The notes: generated from the sequence alone by a model not told the origin. 64,000 nucleotides of DNA from Treponema sp. (GCA_017464425.1 JAFUDX010000030.1:41999-105998); one strand, 5' to 3'. Shown: positions 26,431 to 34,456, counted from the first letter of the stretch. A program made the numbers and translations.

Positions 26431-27705
26431 ATGGCTAAAAATCTTACCCCAATGACATTGCTCTGCGGTTATCTCGGTGCGGGAAAAACCACATTGCTCA
26501 ATAAAGTGCTTAACAATCAGGAAGGCTACAAGGTCGCCGTTATCGTAAATGACATCGGCGAAGTAAATGTAGATGCAAAATTGATTGCTGACGGAGCGAA
26601 AATCACCGACACGAGCGACATCGTTCCGCTCACAAACGGCTGTATCTGCTGTACGCTCAAAAGCCAGCTCGCCCAGAATATCGAAAATCTCATCAAGACG
26701 GGCAAATACGACTATATCATGATTGAGGCTTCGGGCGTGTGCGAGCCAATGCCAATCGCTCAAGAGCTGGAGCTTATTAAAAACGGCAAACTCGACAATG
26801 TGGTCGGCGTGGTTGACGCTGCCCGCTTGGTTGACGAATTCGCGGGCGGAGACAAATTGCTTGCAAAAGAGGCAATCGGTGAGGAAGATATTGAGTCGCT
26901 CTTGGTTCAGCAGATTGAGTTCTGCTCAACGCTCGTTATCAACAAAAAGGATTTGGTCACTGAAGACCAGTTCAAGAAAGTCCGCAAAGTTATCGAAGTG
27001 TTGCACCCTGGCGTAAAGATTATCGAAACAAGCCACGGCGATGTTCCTGTGAGTGATATTCTCGCAACGGGAAGCTTTGAATTTGAAACCGTCTATGCAA
27101 GCGCGGGCTGGTGCAAGCAGCTTGAAGAAGGCGAAGTTGACGATGACGACGATGAAGATGAACACGAACACGAACATCATCATCACGACCATGACGAGCA
27201 CGAAGAACATGAACATCACCACCACGATGATGATGACGACGATGAACATGAAGAGCACGAGCATCATCATGACCACGATGAAGACGAGCACGGTCACCAC
27301 CATCATCACCACGAGCACAGGCACGAGGGGGAAAGCGAAGACGAATACGGAATCGGCACATTCATCTACTACCGCCGAAAGCCGTTCGACCGCCAGAAAC
27401 TCGACGAATACGCAAACAAATGGCCAAAGAACATCATTCGCTGCAAGGGATTGCTTTGGTTCAGCGATGAGCAGGAAATGGCATATGTCTTTGAGACAAG
27501 CGGACGGCAGATTCAGGCGGGCTACTCAGGACAGTGGATTGCCGCCGCTCCCAAAAAAGAGCAGGAGAAAATCCTTGAGGCAAATCCCGAAATCAAAAAA
27601 GAATGGGATGAAACGGTGGGCGACCGCATGGTAAAACTCTGCGTCATCGGGCAAAACCTCGACAAAAAAGCGATTTCTGCCGAACTTGACGCGTGCTTGG
27701 CGTAA
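26431..27705 (+). CDS. COG0523/CobW-family GTPase with very His-rich metal-binding stretch
   Basis: A 424-residue cytoplasmic G3E GTPase of the COG0523 group, whose members chaperone metals (zinc, cobalt) to target enzymes. P-loop GYLGAGKTT (13-21), the metal-binding CXCC motif Cys71-Ile-Cys73-Cys74, EASGVCEP, and NKKDLV as the guanine motif. Residues about 233-305 are almost entirely His, Asp and Glu; a stretch this long should hold many metal ions. The CobW C-terminal domain follows (about 320-390, FDRQKLDEYANKWP, GLLWFSD). AGGAG precedes the ATG. The target metal is not shown by neighbours: ispH (Fe-S) upstream and an unknown exported protein downstream. Confidence 0.93.
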   Translation: MAKNLTPMTLLCGYLGAGKTTLLNKVLNNQEGYKVAVIVNDIGEVNVDAKLIADGAKITDTSDIVPLTNGCICCTLKSQLAQNIENLIKTGKYDYIMIEASGVCEPMPIAQELELIKNGKLDNVVGVVDAARLVDEFAGGDKLLAKEAIGEEDIESLLVQQIEFCSTLVINKKDLVTEDQFKKVRKVIEVLHPGVKIIETSHGDVPVSDILATGSFEFETVYASAGWCKQLEEGEVDDDDDEDEHEHEHHHHDHDEHEEHEHHHHDDDDDDEHEEHEHHHDHDEDEHGHHHHHHEHRHEGESEDEYGIGTFIYYRRKPFDRQKLDEYANKWPKNIIRCKGLLWFSDEQEMAYVFETSGRQIQAGYSGQWIAAAPKKEQEKILEANPEIKKEWDETVGDRMVKLCVIGQNLDKKAISAELDACLA

Positions 27706-27806
27706 GTAAACTGAAAACTGAAAATTGAAAAAGTAAAAAACACAGATTACACAGATTACACAGATTTTTTTTAATCTGCGCTTGTCCGTGCATATCTGTG
27801 GATTAT
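27706..27806. repeat. ACTGAAAA and ATCTGTG word repeats
   Basis: AAACTGAAAACTGAAAATTG at about 27711-27730 is followed by ACACAGATTACACAGATTAC words and CATATCTGTGGATTAT. Two families abut in the gap before the exported protein. Confidence 0.65.
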
Positions 27807-27817
27807 ACGAGAGCGGT

Positions 27818-28513
27818 ATGAAGCGTATTGGGTGTTTGGTTGCGATTCTTCTCTTTTCTTTGCCCTTGTTTGCTGAAAACACGAGCGTTCATGCCTTTCA
27901 TTTTTCTTTTCCGATTGAAGCCAGCACTTTTGAGGCGAAAAAGTCTCACTCGCGGAAATATTTTGATTTTGGCGATACCGTTGATGAAAAATCATTCGGG
28001 GCATTCATAAACTGGAACAAACTTATCGTGAAGGAAAGCCGTCTTTCTTTTGTATTCGGAGTCGGGGCGGGATTTATGGCTATGAAAGTTCCTGACATCT
28101 CATCAGATTTTTTTATCGGCGGGCTTGTTAATGCTGTTTCTGGGAAATTCGGCGTTGGTTTTGCACCTCTAAAGACTGAAAAATATCTTCTTGCTGTTCA
28201 CGGTTTTTCGGAACTGAAAGGCGGTGTTTTGGACTGTGATGCTTCCTCTTATCTTGAAACGGTTTCCGATGAACTGCACTACACGGTCACGGAAGTTGCG
28301 CTAACTTCGGGACTTGACGGCGTTTTTATCGTCAAACTTGGTGAGCGTCTTTCGCTTTTTTCTGGGCTGGATATATCGACGGTCATTTTTGGCGGTGGTT
28401 CGCTTGGTGTTTCACGGGACGGTTCACATTCAGATTCCGATGAACTCACTTATCGTCACAGTTTTTCCAATATCGCTGTCGTTCCAAGAATCGGCTTGTG
28501 CTTCGGTTTTTAA
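27818..28513 (+). CDS. Exported protein, probably outer-membrane beta-barrel, unknown function
   Basis: A 231-residue protein with a signal peptide (MKRIGCLVAILLFSLPLFAE) and a beta-rich body with barrel-like strands (RLSFVFGVGAGFMAM, FGVGFAPLKTEKYLLAVHGFSEL, ERLSLFSGLDISTVIFGGGSL) and a final strand ending in aromatic Phe (RIGLCFGF), as in OMPs. The ATG at 27818 is chosen; an in-frame GTG at 27782 would add 12 residues before the signal. It precedes the rSAM/lipoprotein pair, but a promoter at 28529 separates them. Confidence 0.65.
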   Translation: MKRIGCLVAILLFSLPLFAENTSVHAFHFSFPIEASTFEAKKSHSRKYFDFGDTVDEKSFGAFINWNKLIVKESRLSFVFGVGAGFMAMKVPDISSDFFIGGLVNAVSGKFGVGFAPLKTEKYLLAVHGFSELKGGVLDCDASSYLETVSDELHYTVTEVALTSGLDGVFIVKLGERLSLFSGLDISTVIFGGGSLGVSRDGSHSDSDELTYRHSFSNIAVVPRIGLCFGF

Positions 28514-28528
28514 ATTCTTCTCTTTGTC

Positions 28529-28556
28529 TTTACATTTCTTTAAATTATGTTAAAAT
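28529..28556 (+). promoter_or_regulatory. Promoter of the lipoprotein/radical SAM pair
   Basis: TTTACA (28529-28534), 16-bp spacer, TAAAAT (28551-28556); start codon at 28580 after a short leader with GTCGGAG. Confidence 0.6.
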
Positions 28557-28579
28557 AAAAGTGGCGGTCGGAGTCTAAA

Positions 28580-28987
28580 ATGAGAAAAGAAGAAAAAATG
28601 ATGCGAGATAAAATCAACTGGACATGGAAGAGAATCGTTGGCACTGTGTTGGGCATTTTGGGCATTGGAACGCTCACTTCTTGCTACGGCGTGTATGAAG
28701 AAAACGAATTCGATGTGTATGGAACGGTCAAAGGAAACATCAACGGAACGGAACAGGCAATCAAAGGAATTCCCGTCGTTTTATACAGGGGGAGCGATGC
28801 AAAAGACTCGAAAGTAACTGATTCTGATGGCTGGTATGAATTCCGAGATTTGACTGAAGGCTCATATACACTTCGGTTTACCGATATTGATGGCGAGGAA
28901 AACGGTTCTTTCAAGCAAAAAGATGTTGCTGTTACGCTCAATTTTGATGACCGAAACGAAAATGTGACGCTCGAAAACGCCGAATAA
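28580..28987 (+). CDS. Lipoprotein of the rSAM/lipoprotein system
   Basis: A 135-residue lipoprotein that matches what I recall as the family of small lipoproteins found next to a dedicated radical SAM enzyme (NCBIfam rSAM/lipoprotein system; TIGR04134 from memory). A long N-terminal region (WKRIVGTVLGILGIG) leads to the lipobox LTSC at Cys35, followed by Tyr-Gly as is usual in the family. Residues about 44-130 form a beta-sandwich of the carboxypeptidase-regulatory type (DVYGTVKG, GIPVVLYRG, SDGWYEFRDLTEGSYTLRFTD). The lipidated Cys is the only Cys, which speaks against thioether cross-linking by the partner. The stop is followed after one base by the radical SAM start. The modification is unknown. 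Confidence 0.8.
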   Translation: MRKEEKMMRDKINWTWKRIVGTVLGILGIGTLTSCYGVYEENEFDVYGTVKGNINGTEQAIKGIPVVLYRGSDAKDSKVTDSDGWYEFRDLTEGSYTLRFTDIDGEENGSFKQKDVAVTLNFDDRNENVTLENAE

Positions 28988-28988
28988 G

Positions 28989-30095
28989 ATGCCGAACAAA
29001 CTCAAACAGGCGATTTTTCGCTTGTACCGCGACAATGAAATCAAAAAGCACGAACTTCGCTATCTTTTTTGGGAATGTACGCTGCGTTGCAATCTGCACT
29101 GCCTTCACTGCGGGAGCGACTGTCTGAGCGTGAGCGGTGTAAAAGATATGCCTGTCGCTGATTTTGTGCGCGTGCTCGATGACATAAAAGCGAACAATCC
29201 GTATCAAAAACTGACGGTCTGCATTACGGGCGGGGAGCCTCTTTTGCGAAATGATTTGGAAGAGGCGGGGCGTGAGATAAAAAAACGCGGTTTTCGCTGG
29301 GGAATCGTCACGAATGCGCTGATTCTCACTCCCGAACGCTTTGTCTCGCTTTTGAATGCGGGACTCACTTCAATCAGTTTTAGCATTGACGGCTTTGAAA
29401 ACGAGCACAATCATCTTCGTCAGAACGAACATTCTTTTGAGCATGTGCGTGAGGCGATAAAAATGGCGGTCAGTTTTAAACGGCAATTTCCCGGTCGGCT
29501 CGTTTTTGATGTGATAACATGCGCTCATCGGGGAAACCTTTCTTCGCTTAAAGATTTTCGTGAGTATCTCATTGGCCTCGGCGTTCAGAACTGGCGAATT
29601 TTTTCGATTTTCCCTGAAGGTCGTGCCGCACAGAACGACCTTGCGCTTTCAAACGATGAGTACCGCTCTCTTATGGATTTTATCACAGAGAGTCGAACAT
29701 ACAAAAATACTGACGGAAAGTCGATTCACCTCAACTATTCGTGCGAAGGCTACTTGGGCGAGTATGAATTAAAAGCGCGGGATTTTTTCTTTTTCTGCCG
29801 TGGCGGCGTGAATGTCGGAAGCGTGATGTGCGACGGCTCGGTTTCGGCTTGTCTTTCCGTGCGAGCAAAAGACTTTATTCAGGGAAACATGTACGAAGAA
29901 AATTTTGAATTTATGCGGATTTGGAACGAACGCTATCAGAATATGCGGGATAGACGCTGGGCGAAAGTCGGAAAATGCGCCTCATGCAAAAATTGGAAAA
30001 ACTGTCTCGGAAACGGTCTTCATCTTCACGAAAGCGCCGCCAGTGAGCCAGTGCGATGCAATTTGGAAATGTTGACAAAAGCGGCTCAAGCATAG
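28989..30095 (+). CDS. Radical SAM/SPASM-like enzyme paired with the lipoprotein
   Basis: A 368-residue cytoplasmic radical SAM enzyme. The SAM-cluster motif is Cys34-x3-Cys38-x2-Cys41 in CTLRCNLHCLHCGSDC, with extra cysteines at 30 and 45. Downstream come GGEPLL (SAM binding), TNALILTPE and FSIDGFE. From about 265 a SPASM-like region carries cysteines for auxiliary clusters (FFCRGGVNVGSVMCDGSVSAC, CASCKNWKNC, VRCN). By family resemblance this is the maturase of the rSAM/lipoprotein system (TIGR04133 from memory). There is no Shine-Dalgarno; translation probably couples to the lipoprotein stop one base upstream. A peptide modification of the lipoprotein, before export, is the natural guess but is not shown. 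Confidence 0.88.
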   Translation: MPNKLKQAIFRLYRDNEIKKHELRYLFWECTLRCNLHCLHCGSDCLSVSGVKDMPVADFVRVLDDIKANNPYQKLTVCITGGEPLLRNDLEEAGREIKKRGFRWGIVTNALILTPERFVSLLNAGLTSISFSIDGFENEHNHLRQNEHSFEHVREAIKMAVSFKRQFPGRLVFDVITCAHRGNLSSLKDFREYLIGLGVQNWRIFSIFPEGRAAQNDLALSNDEYRSLMDFITESRTYKNTDGKSIHLNYSCEGYLGEYELKARDFFFFCRGGVNVGSVMCDGSVSACLSVRAKDFIQGNMYEENFEFMRIWNERYQNMRDRRWAKVGKCASCKNWKNCLGNGLHLHESAASEPVRCNLEMLTKAAQA

Positions 30096-30115
30096 CTTTC
30101 GCCGAGACTCGCCTA

Positions 30116-30136
30116 GAAACTCACCTCGTGAGTTTC
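30116..30136. other. Hairpin in the convergent gap between rSAM gene and lptB
   Basis: A 9-bp perfect stem GAAACTCAC (30116-30124) and GTGAGTTTC (30128-30136) with a 3-nt loop, followed by CGCC/GGCG. No strong U-tract, so it could be a weak terminator for either side. Confidence 0.5.
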
Positions 30137-30158
30137 TTCGCCTTTGGCGACCGGCTCC

Positions 30159-30920
30159 CTACATGTGGAACGATTCACCCAGATAAATCTCGCGGGCTTC
30201 GGGGCTGTCGATGATTTCTTGCTTGGTGCCTTGAATCAAGATTTGCCCCGTGCTCACGATAATTGCGCGGTCGGTGATTTCGAGCGTATCGCGCACATTG
30301 TGGTCGGTAATGAGAACGCCGATTCCGCGATTCGCGAGCAATTTTATCATGCCTTTAATGTCGGCAACGGCGATTGGATCAATTCCCGCAAACGGCTCGT
30401 CGAGCAAGAGAAATTTTGGCTCAATCGCAAGTGAACGCGCAATTTCCGTTCTGCGGCGTTCACCGCCTGAAAGCGTGTAGGCAAGCTGCTTTCTGATTCT
30501 GCCGATTGCAAATTCTTCAATCAATTCTTCTAGTTTTTGTTTTTTTTCTTTGCGCGTTAAATCGGGGCGCGTTTCCAAAATTGACCAAATGTTTTCTTCA
30601 ACGGTGAGTTTTTTAAAAACGCTCGGCTCTTGCGGCAAATACGAGATACCGAGCTGGGCGCGTTTGAACATGGGGAACGGCGTGATTCGCTTGTTATCCA
30701 AGAAAATTTCGCCTGAAGTGGGCTTGTAAAATCCGACAATCATATAAAAACTCGTCGTCTTTCCCGCGCCGTTCGGTCCGAGCAAGCCCAACACTTCGCC
30801 CGTGTGCATCTGAAAATCCACCCCCTGCACAACCTTCTTCCGCCCAAAAGATTTATACAGCGAAGAAACGCGAAGGGTATGATACGGCTCACTTCTAACT
30901 TCTAACTGCTCACTGCTCAC
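30159..30920 (-). CDS. lptB: Lipopolysaccharide-type export ABC transporter ATP-binding protein
   Basis: LptB is the ATPase that powers extraction of lipopolysaccharide-type lipids from the inner membrane. The 253-residue product has the P-loop GPNGAGKTT, Q-loop YLPQEPSVFKKLTVEEN, signature LSGGERRRTEIARSL, Walker B FLLLDEPFAGIDPI and switch His in LITDHNVRDTL. The chosen GTG at 30920 lies in a GTGAGCA repeat; the first residues (MSSEQLEVRSEP) are repeat-encoded and not part of the family, which begins near HTLRVSSLYKSFG. It overlaps the lptA stop by 11 bases. Genus Treponema is often said to lack LPS, so the cargo may be another glycolipid. Confidence 0.93.
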   Translation of the reverse strand: MSSEQLEVRSEPYHTLRVSSLYKSFGRKKVVQGVDFQMHTGEVLGLLGPNGAGKTTSFYMIVGFYKPTSGEIFLDNKRITPFPMFKRAQLGISYLPQEPSVFKKLTVEENIWSILETRPDLTRKEKKQKLEELIEEFAIGRIRKQLAYTLSGGERRRTEIARSLAIEPKFLLLDEPFAGIDPIAVADIKGMIKLLANRGIGVLITDHNVRDTLEITDRAIIVSTGQILIQGTKQEIIDSPEAREIYLGESFHM

Positions 30921-30940
30921 TGCTCACTTCTCCCTGCTCT
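30888..30940. repeat. GTGAGCA/GTTAGAA 7-bp tandem words within the lptA-lptB junction
   Basis: On the minus strand three GTGAGCA copies, two GTTAGAA copies and one GTGAGCC copy follow in tandem. They encode both the last residues of the LptA-like protein (EVSSEQ) and the first of LptB (MSSEQLEVRSE) in different frames. Confidence 0.8.
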
Positions 30941-31668
30941 TCGCTGTTCAAAATATCCGTAATCGCAGGCAACTGAGGCTTTTCTTCGCCCACAGTTCCT
31001 GCATTTGATTCCTGCACTTCTGTTTTCTGAGCACTTTCTTCTGGCTTCTTTTCTTCTTTTTTAGAATCGGTGACTGTGCCTGAGACTCTGCCTGAAAGCG
31101 TGATTTCCTGAGAATCGAGGTTCAGTATAATTTCCTGAGCGCGGAATGTGTCATCGCCCTGTACGATTTTTGGATTTCCGCTCATTTCGAGCATTTGTGC
31201 GCCTTTTCGGTAGATTGCGAATGCCGCCGTACAAGTGTTGTTTTTTTGTTTGAGCGAAACACCAATCTGCATGGTGGCTATTTCTTTGTTTTGGTTGTAT
31301 TCGATGATTTGCGCATCGGTAGTGACATCATTTTCAAGGTCGACCATATGCACATTATCTTCGAGGCGGGCGAGTTTTGTTTCTCGGTCGTAGCGCAGAC
31401 GGCCACAGGTAAAATCCATTTTAGTCTCGGTGTTTTTTCCGTCGACATTTCCTTCTGCCGTAATGTACCTGAAATCATCGCCATTAAGAATAATACTGTC
31501 GGCTTTTATTTCCATAGTGGATGTTTTGACAAACGCATTGCCTGAAAGTTTTGTTTTATCGGTTTTGCTGCCGGAAACGCCCGTCATTGAATCGGCCTTA
31601 AATTGGATTTCTTCTGAAAAAAGGGCAGTTGGTATGAGGCAGAGTAAAAAAATGAAAATCTTATTCAT
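30910..31668 (-). CDS. LptA/OstA-like periplasmic protein
   Basis: A 252-residue exported protein: signal peptide (MNKIFIFLLCLIPTALFSEE) and an OstA/LptA beta-jellyroll at about 20-200 with repeating short strands (KTKLSGNAFVKTSTMEIKADSIILN, TAEGNVDGKNTETKMDFTCGRLRYD, SGNPKIVQGDDTFRAQEIILN). This family bridges the periplasm in lipid export. The C-terminal tail is low-complexity Glu/Lys and ends in repeat-encoded residues. Start ATG at 31668 overlaps the LptC-like stop by 8 bases; an in-frame start six codons earlier lies outside the signal pattern. The order lptC-lptA-lptB supports the call. Confidence 0.85.
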   Translation of the reverse strand: MNKIFIFLLCLIPTALFSEEIQFKADSMTGVSGSKTDKTKLSGNAFVKTSTMEIKADSIILNGDDFRYITAEGNVDGKNTETKMDFTCGRLRYDRETKLARLEDNVHMVDLENDVTTDAQIIEYNQNKEIATMQIGVSLKQKNNTCTAAFAIYRKGAQMLEMSGNPKIVQGDDTFRAQEIILNLDSQEITLSGRVSGTVTDSKKEEKKPEESAQKTEVQESNAGTVGEEKPQLPAITDILNSEEQGEVSSEQ

Positions 31669-32221
31669 CGTTTGATTGCACCTCATCGTTTGTTGTTATT
31701 GTTCCCGAAACCGTGTCTACGAATGAAAAGCTTTTGCTGACTCCGCTTGCGCTGAAACCATAGCCCGTCATTTTTATGTCTTTTTTGGTAAGCTGGACTT
31801 CGCTGCTCTTTCCGCTCGTGATTTGCTCTGTTTTTTTGTTGAAGTTGAGGGAGTCAGCTGCAATTTCCATTTCTTGTTTTTTGAGATTTATGTTTATGTT
31901 TCCGTAGAGCGTGTAAATTTCTTTTTTGGTATTTGCGGCAATCAGTTCGCATGAGCCGCTCGTTTCTTCTTTGCCCTCGTTGTCGAAGGTTTCAAATTCG
32001 GCGTTTTTTGCGAAGACGGCATTGTCGCTTTTGTACTGCTCTAACTGCTCGGCTTTTAATGCAACATTTTTTTTGCCAGATTCGTATTTTGTGTAGTCGG
32101 CATTTTTAAAAGAAAATTCTGGAATGGTGTCTTCGGAATTTTCGCCTTTGAGGTAATTGAGCGAGCAAGAAAAAGAGAAAAAAACGAAAATAATTAGCAA
32201 GAAAGAATATGACTTTTTCAT
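31661..32221 (-). CDS. LptC-like lipoprotein
   Basis: A 186-residue lipoprotein with signal peptide and lipobox FSFSC (Cys19), followed by a beta-rich body of the LptC/OstA-like pattern (NVALKAEQLEQYKSDNAVFAKNAEFETFDNEG, LYGNININLKKQEMEIAADSLNFNKKTEQI). E. coli LptC is anchored by a membrane helix; a lipoprotein form is usual in spirochaetes as far as I know. It is the first gene of the lptC-lptA-lptB set. Confidence 0.8.
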   Translation of the reverse strand: MKKSYSFLLIIFVFFSFSCSLNYLKGENSEDTIPEFSFKNADYTKYESGKKNVALKAEQLEQYKSDNAVFAKNAEFETFDNEGKEETSGSCELIAANTKKEIYTLYGNININLKKQEMEIAADSLNFNKKTEQITSGKSSEVQLTKKDIKMTGYGFSASGVSKSFSFVDTVSGTITTNDEVQSNDE

Positions 32222-32264
32222 TTTTTGCGTTATAATAAAGAAATTATAAGTGATTTTAAATTTA

Positions 32265-32293
32265 TTTACAATTACGAACTAAGGGTGTATAAT
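32265..32293 (+). promoter_or_regulatory. Strong sigma-70-type promoter of cheR
   Basis: TTTACA (32265-32270), 17-bp spacer, TATAAT (32288-32293). The cheR ATG at 32301 is 7 nt after the -10 box, so the mRNA should be nearly leaderless; AAGGA overlaps this space but would be too close to act as an RBS. Confidence 0.8.
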
Positions 32294-32300
32294 AAGGATT

Positions 32301-33116
32301 ATGGCAGATTTACTTACTGATGCAGAATTTGATATGTTCCGAAAAGTCATCTATGACGAAAGCGGAATCACCTTTTCGGCTACAAACCGTTCCATTTTGG
32401 ACAGCCGTTTAAAAGAAAAATTACGCGAAAAGCAGCTCGATTCAATTGAAGAGTATTATCGTCTCGTCATGTCAAACAAAGAAGAGATGAAGATTATGCT
32501 CGACTCTGTTACGACGAACCTTACACGATTCTTCCGAAATCAGCCGCATTTTGATGCACTCGTCAATTATGTCATTCCCCATGTTCTCGAAAATAAGCGA
32601 AAAACGGGCGATAATACTGTTCGTATTTGGAGTGCTGGCTGCTCAACGGGCGAAGAACCGTACACAATCGCTATGATTTTGGCAGATGTTTTGCCACCGC
32701 CATACAAATTCCAAATCACCGCCTCAGATATTTCCCTTAAATGTCTTATGACAGGTCAGGCGGGCTTTTATCCAGAGGCTCGAATCACGGGTATTCCGCA
32801 AAAATACCTTGACCGCTTCTTTACCAAGAACGATCGTGGCTATCAGGTAAAGCCAGAACTCATGTCCACCATCAAGTTCGACTACCACAATCTTCGTAAC
32901 GATTCTGGTGCGCGCAATCTTGATGTTGTATTCTGCCGAAACGTTCTCATCTACTTCGATGAGCCAGCGCAAAAAAATGTTATCGACCGATTCTGGAACT
33001 CAATGGCTCCACATTCATATTTGTTTATCGGACACTCAGAAAGTTTGTTCGGTATGGATACCAAATTCGAATTCTTAAAGACTGATTGGGCATGTTTGTA
33101 TCAAAAGCAGGTCTAA
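32301..33116 (+). CDS. cheR: Chemotaxis protein methyltransferase CheR
   Basis: CheR uses SAM to methylate glutamates of chemoreceptors, adapting flagellar signalling. The 271-residue product has the N-terminal helical domain (about 5-75; NLTRFFRNQPHFD) and the SAM-binding domain with VRIWSAGCSTGEEPYTIAM, ITASDIS, FDYHNLRN, DVVFCRNVLIYFD and LFIGHSESL. It is followed by a terminator and cheB. Confidence 0.97.
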   Translation: MADLLTDAEFDMFRKVIYDESGITFSATNRSILDSRLKEKLREKQLDSIEEYYRLVMSNKEEMKIMLDSVTTNLTRFFRNQPHFDALVNYVIPHVLENKRKTGDNTVRIWSAGCSTGEEPYTIAMILADVLPPPYKFQITASDISLKCLMTGQAGFYPEARITGIPQKYLDRFFTKNDRGYQVKPELMSTIKFDYHNLRNDSGARNLDVVFCRNVLIYFDEPAQKNVIDRFWNSMAPHSYLFIGHSESLFGMDTKFEFLKTDWACLYQKQV

Positions 33117-33140
33117 TCGCATTATTTTGTTGATTCTATG

Positions 33141-33176
33141 GTCTGCAAGTTTTTTTCTTGCAGACTCTCTTTTTTA
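33141..33176 (+). terminator. Terminator between cheR and cheB
   Basis: A 9-bp perfect stem GTCTGCAAG (33141-33149) and CTTGCAGAC (33157-33165) with a T7 loop, then TCTCTTTTTT. It ends 16 bases before the cheB start and could lower cheB relative to cheR. Confidence 0.8.
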
Positions 33177-33192
33177 GTAGGGAGGAAACTTT

Positions 33193-34395
33193 ATGGAAGA
33201 TATTGCTGTTGCTATTTGTGATGACTCTGCGCTCATGCGCAATCTTATTTCTCGTGTCATTGACGAAACCGAAGGCTTGTCTGTTGCAGGCAAGGCCATG
33301 AACGGTCAGTTCCTTTTGGAAAAACTTTCTCTGTATAAACCTGATGTCATTATCCTTGACATCGAAATGCCTGTTATGACTGGTGTTGAATTCCTTCGCT
33401 GGCGCAAGCAGAATAAAGTCGATATTCCTGTCATCATTCTGTCGAGTATTGCCGAAAAGGGTGCTGCTGTCACTATCGAATGTCTTGAGCTTGGTGCTGC
33501 TGACTTCATTACTAAGCCAAATGGCTCAATTTCTGCCGACATCAGTTCTGTTTCGGACCGTCTTATCGAACTCATTGCTTCTTACGGTGGCTCGTATGCG
33601 CGTCGTCACGGAAAGCAGGTTCGTTCAAGCGACTTCTTTTCAAATCTTGGTTCAGATCGCCTTGTTGAGCGCAAACTTGCCTCAAAAATGGGTGCGGACA
33701 AAGCAAAAGAATTCCTTGCGAGCACTCAGACTAAAACCGCTTCGCTTTCAACTTCGTTTGGTGCTGCAGAAGCAAAAGGTCCTGCCGTTATTGAGCCGCT
33801 CCGCAAGCCTGGCAAAATCGAAGTCATTGCAATCGGTATTTCAACGGGTGGTCCAAACGCGCTCCGTGATGTGTTCAAAATGATTGACCCGCACTTAAAA
33901 CAGCCTGTTTTGGTCGTTCAGCACATGCCGGCGGGTTTTACAAAAGAATTTGCAAATTCGCTCAATAAAATCTGTGCGCTCACTGTCAAAGAAGCCGAAG
34001 ACGGCGAGGAAATTCTTGGTGGCAATATCTACATTGCTCCAGGTAACTATCATATCTATGTTGAAGCAACTCCGCTCGGTAAAAAAATGCTCCGTCTTTC
34101 TCAGGAACCGCAGCGAAACGGTCACCGACCTTCTGCCGATGTTCTCTTTGAGTCAGTCGCAAAAGTCTACCAGAACCGTGCGCTCGGCGTAATTATGACG
34201 GGTATGGGTAAGGACGGCGCGGTAGAGCTTGCTGAAATGCGAAAGCAGGGTGCTTGGACGCTTGGTCAGGACGAAGCAACGGCAATCGTGTATGGTATGC
34301 CAAAGGTTGCGTTTGAGCTTGGTGGCGTTCAAAAGCAAGTTCCGCTTGAAAAAATGGCCGATGAGATTTCAAAACTTGCGCGCGAAAACGCATAA
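33193..34395 (+). CDS. cheB: Chemotaxis response regulator, protein-glutamate methylesterase CheB
   Basis: CheB removes receptor methyl groups and deamidates glutamines; its N-terminal receiver controls it after phosphorylation by CheA. The 400-residue product has a receiver with Asp10/Asp11, phosphoacceptor Asp56 (VIILDIEMPVMTG) and the Lys in FITKPNG, a linker, and the methylesterase domain with the catalytic Ser (GISTGGPNALRDV), His (VVQHMPAGFT) and Asp (VIMTGMGKDGA). The RBS GGGAGG precedes the ATG. The linker (about 135-215) is longer than in E. coli CheB. Confidence 0.97.
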   Translation: MEDIAVAICDDSALMRNLISRVIDETEGLSVAGKAMNGQFLLEKLSLYKPDVIILDIEMPVMTGVEFLRWRKQNKVDIPVIILSSIAEKGAAVTIECLELGAADFITKPNGSISADISSVSDRLIELIASYGGSYARRHGKQVRSSDFFSNLGSDRLVERKLASKMGADKAKEFLASTQTKTASLSTSFGAAEAKGPAVIEPLRKPGKIEVIAIGISTGGPNALRDVFKMIDPHLKQPVLVVQHMPAGFTKEFANSLNKICALTVKEAEDGEEILGGNIYIAPGNYHIYVEATPLGKKMLRLSQEPQRNGHRPSADVLFESVAKVYQNRALGVIMTGMGKDGAVELAEMRKQGAWTLGQDEATAIVYGMPKVAFELGGVQKQVPLEKMADEISKLARENA

Positions 34396-34456
34396 AAGTA
34401 GAAAAAACCTACTAAAATTCTAGGTTAAACCACTTCTCAATCGGGCGGAAAAAGGC

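Noticed and set aside
26926..27324. 132-codon minus-strand frame, hydrophobic, opposite the COG0523 gene
   Set aside because: It is the antisense reading of the His/Asp-rich run (GAT/CAT codons become Val/Met), not a separate membrane protein.
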